A DNA stretch of 64,000 nt from Siphonodentalium dalli (taxonomy: Eukaryota > Mollusca > Scaphopoda > Gadilida > Siphonodentaliidae). A program made the position numbers and the translations under genes. Positions 56,505 through 64,000 of this stretch are shown here, one piece after another. Position 1 is the stretch's first letter. Each line of letters begins with the position of its first letter. Under the pieces are notes generated by a model. It searched no databases and was not told where the DNA came from. It saw only the letters and a list, made by a program, of their open reading frames with translations. The stretch spans positions 126,839,605 through 126,903,604 of the forward strand of contig CP136064.1 in the NCBI GenBank assembly GCA_032622095.1. The letters are read 5' to 3'.

Positions 56505-58790
56505 GTGGAAAGGTCCATTGGACCAGCCCATATTGTTCCCGGGATGAAAGTAGGCCTACATACCAAACTTGAGTCGGATCGATCGAGGTCCAGAAACATG
56601 CATATGGGTCAAAATCTCAAAAGTGACAATTTTCACGTAACACCCCTAATCATTGGTAGAAAATTAAAACAGTGCTTAGCTGTGGTTATATTTCTATTTT
56701 TATTGATAGCTGAGGTTACATTGAGATTTTAAAATGCACGCGTTTTATTATAATCATTATATTATTCTTGCTCCAGCCTTCCAAACATTGCAATACCTGT
56801 AAAAATGCCATGTAACAGATGGGATTTCCAAACTTTGAGTATAATTTCTTTAAAAACTACCAAATGTAATTGATATAATTTTCTCTGAAAAGTATACATA
56901 AAACTAGATAATTATTCTGAACGTGTAATTATATCCAGTATGTAAAAGGTGTTTCTGAATTTCAGCTGTTTCTGCGTGTAACACCTTTTATGTCATTCCT
57001 GTTACCATATAACAAAAACTGCAGTTAGCAGTTATGAGGATGCGGACATAGATGGCTATTTGAGCCTAAGTGATAGGACATGTGATGGCAATGTATGTGA
57101 AAGTAAACATGTATGCATTTAAGAAGCTGTTTTTTCGATGGTGAAGCGATTAAGTTGTTACTTTTAGGGAGTATGTTAATTCGGTGTCATTCCTGTTACC
57201 ACGATATAGCAAGAAAATATAATTAAATCAGTATCCTCTTTATTTTTTTAGTTTACTTTACAAAAGTTCTTTAAAACTAAAATAAAATGGATTTATCTCT
57301 CTGGTTATTTCAAACTGAAAAATCTCATCAAAAATAAAAATGTCATTCCTGTTGCTGTCATCCCTGTTACTTGAACCAATAAAAAGTAACAGATATGACT
57401 AATAGTAAAAGGAATGACAAACATATATCAGTTGATAGGATTTCTAAAATAAGAACAGCAAACATTATCAAACCTGTATTTTCTGTTGTGGTGTGTACAC
57501 AATTTACATTGTCAGGTAGGATATCTGTGTTGGGTTGCAATCTTGGGATTGGGTGTTGCCCGAGTTTTCGTACCTATATTATATCTTGCAGGTGGGTTAA
57601 TATGGGGTAGCGAAGGGTGGCATTGCGAACGGACCTCGTGATATTGATGCAAGTTCATTCAACATTAATTTTCATAACTTCAGAACATTTAGCTGGACAA
57701 GTGGGCTACTAGTAGTAGTATATTTGTCTAAGGTTGGATGGATAGCCAAAGTTAAATATTTTCAAGGAACGGTTTGGGTGCTGTGCACATTACTTGGACC
57801 GAATAAGTGGGTGCATTGGTTGGGTTAAATGGATAGGACACAAAATCTTGCTTGCACCTATCACCACTACATGTAGCATATTGTCATTGGAAACAAAATT
57901 TTCGCCATCAATCTTCATCAGCATATTTGTTATTTATGGTGTAATGGAATTAATTCTGCTATTCTTGCTGTAGTGTAATGCTAGCTGCTTAGAATATATT
58001 AAACATACAGATACTGATATCTAGAGTGTCATTACTGTTACCGTTGTGTCATTCGTGTTACCGGCAAGTCATTCCTGTTACCATGTACATATAGTTTTGC
58101 AAAAAATATCTACAAAAATAGTTCAAAAACAATACTGATCATGTTGTTTAGTCTGGACACAGCAAACATTCTAACATATCATTAATAAATGAGGTATCAT
58201 TATTTTAGAATCTACAGGAGGAAGCAAGCAATATTTTTTGGGGTTTTACATGGAATGAGCATTAGAATGATGTAAAAGTTATTTATATGTTGGGATATTC
58301 CATTGTATGCTTTATATTATGTTTGGGTAATTTTGTTTATGCAGTGGTCATAATATGGGCTTCAATAGTATGTATTTGATAGTTAACTGGATCTATTTTT
58401 GTTAGTAACAGGAATGACAAGCAGAAAAGCACCAAAGAGAAACAATGCGTTGCTATGGCAACGGGATCTGGAATCCAGCTCTGCTGAGACACGTAGGATG
58501 TCCCCTGTGGACTCACCTTCCATATTAAATGAATTAACACTCTCCCTATGAATGTTCTAAATTTCACAAAATGGAACCCCAAAATGTGCACTTTTGAGAT
58601 TTTGACCCATATATGAGCGTATGTGAGCGAGGTCAAGGACAGTCGCACGTGAAATTGGACCTGCACGTATTGTTCCCGGGATCAAAGTAGGCCTACATAC
58701 CAAATTTGAGTCAGATCACTCAAGCAGTTTTTGAGTCTATAACACACATACATACATACACACAGACAGAAGTTCCAAAATATATAATAG
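56505..58790. mobile_element. Unclassified ~2.3-kb element with similar ends and recurrent 15-mer
   Basis: 'tattgttcccgggat' plus 'aaagtaggcctacatacc' occurs near both ends (56529 and 58667) in the same orientation. 'atatgggtcaaaatctcaaa' at 56601 is inverted at 58593. Between them, GTCATTCCTGTTACC or its inverse occurs about nine times. No protein domain was found. The right end runs into a 'gacagaagttccaaaatata' tail and the chain starting at 58790. Confidence 0.55.
58449..58462 (+). promoter_or_regulatory. Perfect X-box-like palindrome (RFX-type site)
   Basis: GTTGCTATGGCAAC is a textbook RFX X-box. It lies upstream of the known ALG9 exons, inside repeat DNA, so it may be carried by the element. 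Confidence 0.4.
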
Positions 58791-58883
58791 ACTAGCAGGT
58801 TAGCCCGCCACTGGCGGCAATCGTCGGATCCCGATATCAAGGTCATTTAAGGTCAACGTCACGCCGCACTGGCAAACGGATTG

Positions 58884-59400
58884 GCCCATGTTACTCCTCG
58901 GGTCAAACTACACCAACACCCCAAAAATGGTGGAAATCGGCCCAGCGGATCCCGAGATACGGGTTCAATGTCACTTGAAGGGTCAAGGTCATGCCGCACG
59001 GGCATCCGGGTGTGACGAAATTGCTCAGCGCCTCAAACTACCCGTTTCCACCAAACTCGGTGGAAATCGGCTCGGCGGATCCCGAGATATGAGTTCAAGG
59101 TCATTTGAAGGTCAAGGTCACGCCGCACGGGCAAACGGATATGCCCATGTTACTCTTCGGGTCAAACTACACCAACACCCCAAAAATGGTGGAAATCGGC
59201 CCAGCGGATACCGAGATACAGGTTCAAAGTCATTTGAAAGGTCAAGGTCACGCCGCACGGGCATCCGGGTGTGACGAAATTGCTCGGCGCCTCAAACTAC
59301 CTCCACACACCAAATTCGGTGGAAATCGGCTCAGCGGATCCCGAGATATGAGTTCACGGTCATGGGTTTGAAGGTCAAGGTCACGTCACACGGGCTCGCT
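58884..59400 (+). repeat. Two tandem ~258-bp units within the chain
   Basis: 'gcccatgttactc' at 58884 recurs at 59142 and the following text agrees closely ('caccaacaccccaaaaatgg', 'ggtggaaatcgg', 'cgggtgtgacgaaattgctc'). The long open frame here (58888-59274) follows the period and is not a gene. Confidence 0.8.
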
Positions 59401-61334
59401 AATGATTCGATGACATTTCCCAGTGAGATTTTACCCCTATTTAGGAAGTTTGAGCTCAATCGGTCCAGCCGTTTTCGAGTCTATAGAGGACAAATAGTAG
59501 ACTAGCAGGTTAGCCCGCCACTGGCGTGGTTCGTCTGAAACATGACATTTTTTAATTAATTAATTATTTTAATTTAATTTTTTTTCAATGAGTTATGAGT
59601 TAATCCTGCCTTTTTAATCAAGAAACTAAAGTTTTTTAATTAATTAATTATTTTAATATCAATTTTGTTCAATGAGTAAATTCTGCCTTTTTAATTTAAT
59701 TTTTTTTATCAATGAGTTAATTCTGCCTTTTTAATCAAGAGAAATTATGGTACCCGTCCCTAAAAGAGGTATGATTTACGGTACATCGGGCGGAAAAACT
59801 GACCCGTTTTCAGAACGCGCAGAATTGCAGAATAATGTTGGCAGTCTGAGTTATTCACTCGAACGAATGGCAGTGTTGCTATTCACGAAGGATGAAATGA
59901 ACTCAAAAGTATTGTTCCCGTATCTTATGACTTCCAATAAATCTCTCCGCATAATAACGTAAACAAAAGCCGTAATGCGATCGAAAACAGAACCATTCTT
60001 ATGACTTCCAATAAATCTCTCCGCATAATAACGTAAACAAAAGCGTTTTGTATAAGGCAATTTAGCACTCTTGCCATTGACGGTGACTGGGGAGTGGATA
60101 ATGGGTGAAGGAGTCGTCACACGGGCTCGCGAATGATCCGACGACCATTCCCGTGGTTTTTTACCCTTGAATAGGAAGTTTGAGGTAAATCGAGCCAGCC
60201 GTTTTCGAGTCTATAAAGGACAAATATACACACACACATATATATATACAGAGTTATCAAAATATATAGTAGACTAGCAGGGTGACCCAAATTCGTCCGG
60301 GCTGTAACCCCTCTGCTTTCATCCGGGCTTGAAAACCTCCCTGGATCTAACATCGAAATCCTTCGAAAGGCGCGATTTGACCCATCCAAAACACTACCCA
60401 GACAAAAGTTCCCCTAGGTATAAAATTTCGTTGAAATCCGTCCAGCAGTTTTCCCGGCCATTGCTAACAAACAAACAAACAGAAGTCCCAAAATATATAG
60501 TACTAGAAGGTGACCCGACTTCGTCCGGACTTTGACCTTGAATTGTCCATTTTGAAGGTCAAGGTCAAGTGGGGTCACGATTTGACCAGTCCAAAACACT
60601 GCCCGGACAAAAGTACCCGACAAATGTGCCCGTCGAAATCCATCCGGTTTTACCCGATTTGACCTTGAATTGATCACTTTGAAGGTCAAGGTCAGGTTGT
60701 GGTCACGACTTGACCCGTCCAAAACACCCAGTGGACAAAAGCAACCCTATGTATAAAATTTCGTCGAAATCCCATCAAAATTTGCGATTTGACATTGAAT
60801 TGACCCGATTTCAAGGTCAAGGTCACGTCGCACGGGCAAATGAATATGCTTATGAGACTCCCCATAAGAAAGTACCCCCACATACCAAGTTTCTCAAAAT
60901 ATATAGTAGACTAGCAGGTTAGCCCGCCACTGGCGGCGTTCGTCAGAAACATGACAATTTTTTTTTAATTAATTTAATTTTTGTTATTTAATTTTTTTTA
61001 TTTATTTTTTTATTAATTTTTGGTTTTTCAATATTTTACCCGATTTGACCTTGAATTTATCATTTTGAAGATCAAGGTCAGGTCTGGGTCACAATTTAAC
61101 CCGTCCATGACACTTCCCGTAGGTAGCAAGTGTGAGCGCAATCGGTTCGAGTCTATAAAGGACACATGCACACATATATATAATTTGTGGGTACATATAA
61201 TTTGTGGGTACCCGTTACGAGGTGAAAATCACCTAGGGCGGAAAAACTGACGCGATCCGCGTTCCTATGAAGCCCTGAGTACGTAAGAATCACACAACAC
61301 GCTCATGTCTGTATAATGACACACACGCCGAGAC

Positions 61335-61985
61335 CAATTCAATTCAATTCATTTATTTCTCACTCCCTTAATAAAGGTATGGAGATAATTATATGTGTAC
61401 AATATTTACATATATACATGTGGTCAACATGGTTTATCTAGAACATAACAGTGTTATATAAAAGACATATGATCAGATATACATGTAACATCGCTGTAAT
61501 ATACACATTTATGATATCATTGAACCGATGGGTAATACACCTTCCTAATCTAATTAAATTCCTTTATAATGTGTCGTATTAATATACATAACCGGCGATA
61601 TAAATGTTTGTCTTTTGTATTTAGTAATTCGCTCATGACTATAACATTTGGTCTTTCAGTGAATTCTTTCGGCAGTAGGCGGTTTCTAAGAAAATTAAAG
61701 TGTTCACACTTAAACAGGTAGTGGAATTCATCGCCAACTCTTGTCGAAGAGCATAGCGTGCAAATACGATCTTCGAGATCAATGTTTTGCCATCTACCCA
61801 CCTCAACTGGGAGTTTGTGGTTGCACGTTCGGAATTTACATAAAGTTTTTCGATCGTTTCTATTACTACAATCTAGATATTCTTCAAAGTGGAAATTGTG
61901 CTTGTATATTCTATAAATGACACCTCTGCTAGAGTTATCAATGTCTGTCGACCAACTCGAACGTAAGAATCACATTGCGAAAACT
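61335..61985 (-). mobile_element. 5'-truncated LINE 3' end, minus strand
   Basis: On the minus strand the element ends in a GAATTGAATTGAATTG tail (about 61335-61352). Flanking ACGTAAGAATCACA occurs on the left (61280) and on the right (about 61962), which may be a target duplication, though the left copy is about 40 bp away from the tail. It interrupts the chain unit running 60909-62497. Confidence 0.75.
61550..61920 (-). pseudogene. C-terminal zinc-knuckle part of a LINE ORF2
   Basis: The minus frame reads RNDRKTLCKFRTCNHKLPVE, then VGRWQNIDLEDRICTLCSST, then GDEFHYLFKCEHFNFLRNRL and RRLCILIRHIIKEFN, with a stop at 61550. C-x2-C…H-x4-C with E-x-HYLF-x-C and FLRNRL is the same zf-RVT-type end as at 55250-55350, from a different lineage. 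There is no reverse-transcriptase core. Confidence 0.83.
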
Positions 61986-64000
61986 AATAAAAAATGTAGT
62001 TACATCAATACGTCGATGACTATAAAGAGCGTTAACCGGTTACATCTCCCAATATGGAAGATATAAGAAGCGTTGGTGTGTTAACCCCCACTGTGCCATT
62101 TTTGTGACTGGGGAGGGAGAAGCGGTGCTCTGAGCTTATCCAAAATGCGACGTGGACGATCCCCGTGGGTTTTTACCCTTATATACGTTGAATTGACCCG
62201 ATTTCAAGGTCAAGGTCACGTCGCACGGCCAAACGAATAGGCTTACGACACTCCCCATACGAAAGTATCCCCAGACACTAATTTTCATCGAAATCCAGTG
62301 ATACTCGGGCGTTCGACCTTGAAATGACCCGATTCAAGGTCAAGGTCATGTCGCATGGGCAAATTAATAGGCCCATGCCAGTCCACGGCCGAAAATACCC
62401 CACATACAAAGTTTCATCGAAATCGGCTTGGCCGTTTTCGAGTCCATCGCGAACAGACAGACAGACAGACACACAGATTTCCCAAAATATATAATTGACT
62501 AGCCGATGAGCCCGACGTTGTCCGGGCTATTCAAAAACCAAATTTCAAGTCGATAGCTCCACCCGTTTCCGAGATCTGGTCTGCGCATGCGCGAAGCTTG
62601 CGTCGCACGGGCTCGGCGACCCGATAAAAATCGTATCCGGGGCAAGATACATTCACATAGCAAATTTCATGTTGATAGCTCCACCCGTTTCCGAGATTTC
62701 AATGCGCATGCGCTGCACGGGTGTCGCACGGGCTCGTCAGTACGACAAGGACGACCACCTGGTCAAACTACACACACGTACCAAGTTTCGTCCCGATCGG
62801 TCGAGAATCGTAGACACTCAAAAGTATTGTTCCCGTATATCTCTCTGCAGATGCTAATAACGTTGAATGGCAAACAAACGCTCTTTATAGCGATGCGTAA
62901 AAAACAAACGCTCATTAAATTATCACTTGATTAACCACCGCAGTGCCGTTTTTTTTCTCCTGAGGGTGGAGAATGTGTGCTCTGTGCAGTGCTTCTCCAA
63001 AATGCGACGTCGACGATTCCCGTGGGATTTTACCTTTGGATAGGAAGTTTGGTCTCGATCGGCCAACCCGTTTTCGATTCTATAAAGGACAGACAGACAA
63101 ACAAACAGAGGTCATCAAAATATATAATAGACTAGCAGGTGGACCCGACTTCGTCCCGGCTGTTTCCCCTCTGCTTTTCTGCGAATTGCGCGATTTGACC
63201 TTGAATTGTTCATTTTGAAGGTCAAGGTCAGATCGGATCACGATTTGACCCGTCCAAAACACTACCCTGACAAAAATACCCGACAACATTACCCGTTGAA
63301 ATCCATCCGGTTTACCCGATTTGACCTTGAATTGACCCGATTTCAAGGTCAATGTCACGTCGCACGGGCAAATGAATAGGCTTATAACACTCCCCATACG
63401 AAAGTATCCCTAGACACTAATTTTCATCGAAATCCCGTGATACTCGGACGTTTGACCTTGAAATTACCCGATTTCAACGCCAAGGTCGTGTCGCACTGGC
63501 AAATTAATAGGCCTATGCCACTCCCCGGTCGAAAGGTCAAGGTCACGTCGCACGGGCAAATGAATAGGCTTATGACACTCCCCATACGAAAGAATTTTCA
63601 TCGAAATCCCGTGATACTCGGGCGTTTGACCTTTAAATGACCCGATTTCAAGGTCAATGTCACGTCGCACGGGCAAAATAATAGGCCAATGCCACTCCCC
63701 GGCCGAAAGTACCCCCACATACCAAGTTTCATCGAAATCGGCTTGGCCGTTTTCGAGTCGATCGCGAACAGACAGACACACACATATTTCCCAAAATATA
63801 TAATAGACTAGCTGGTGGACCCGACTTCGTCCGGGCTGTTTCCCCTCTGCTATTCGCGAATTGCGCGATTTGACCTTGAATTGATCATTTTGAATGTCAA
63901 GGTCAGGTCGGGGTCACAATTTGACCAGTCCAAAACACTACCCGGACAAAAGTATCCGACAAAAGTACCCGTCGAAATCCGTCCGGTTTTACCCGATTTG

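Larger units (their letters stand above)
58790..64000 (+). repeat. Head-to-tail chain of repeats joined at 'AATAGACTAGC' junctions
   Basis: Junctions reading 'aaaatatata(a/g)tagactagc' (with small changes) lie at about 58790, 59500, 60272, 60502, 60909, 62497, 63130 and 63806. Each is followed by one of two starts, 'ttagcccgccactggcg' or 'tgacccgacttcgtccggg'. Units end in phrases such as 'cgttttcgagtctataaagg', 'acagacagaca' and a TATATA tail. Inside, 'aaggtcaaggtcac' and 'ttgaccttgaatt' recur. Order and tails suggest SINE- or LINE-like copies inserted one after another in the tail of the previous one. The class is uncertain. Confidence 0.75.

Noticed and set aside
58888-59274. 128-codon frame with repeated 'GQGHAARA'
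   Set aside because: It follows the 258-bp tandem period in the chain, and the same text is open in another frame in the next unit.

Overview
The window looks like nuclear DNA of a marine bivalve mollusc. It is AT-rich, has very large introns and is saturated with repeats. Several repeats follow the pearl/Helentron-like plan known from bivalves: about 150-160 bp tandem monomers, then a GACG/GACA microsatellite, then a 3' stem-loop. No bacterial operons, rRNA, tRNA or CRISPR arrays were seen. The organism call is an inference from the repeats and from one host gene.

The only host gene recognised is ALG9, the ER alpha-1,2-mannosyltransferase of N-glycan assembly (family GT22), on the minus strand. 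Six consecutive coding exons can be placed at 54039-53892, 46695-46561, 39601-39531, 35136-34974, 18081-18020 and 16049-15962. All have AG/GT borders and compatible phases, and together they encode 222 uninterrupted residues. The first exon(s) and the 3' half of the gene were not found. They probably lie outside the window, or in its ends in forms too short to recognise. Introns run from about 2.0 to 16.9 kb and are filled with mobile DNA.

Layout: 1-15.9 kb is ALG9-downstream or intronic DNA. It holds a broken pearl-like element, a 1-kb-arm palindrome of a 515-bp satellite (6.3-8.8 kb), an SGNH-hydrolase retroelement relic and tandem 150-bp monomers. The 16-18 kb intron carries a hAT element with an 8-bp target duplication. 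The 18-35 kb intron holds miniature hairpin elements, two copies of a long dispersed repeat, an inverted minisatellite, a 4.8-kb foldback structure and a second hAT element. The 35-39.5 kb intron holds a complete Helentron-like element with 14 monomers of 160 bp and a piggyBac-type hairpin. The 39.6-46.5 kb intron holds a third hAT element with a broken zinc-finger exon and a 44-bp G run. The 46.7-53.9 kb intron holds more Helentron-like copies. From 54 to 64 kb, upstream of the known exons, there is a LINE 3' end, an unusual element with a recurrent 15-mer, and a head-to-tail chain of repeats rich in nuclear-receptor-like TCAAGGTCA motifs, interrupted by a second LINE fragment.

The most interesting pattern is that at least three sequence-unrelated repeat families share one terminal design: a small 5' stem-loop closed by GTC/GAC, followed by a segment that is the reverse complement of the distal arm of the 3' hairpin.
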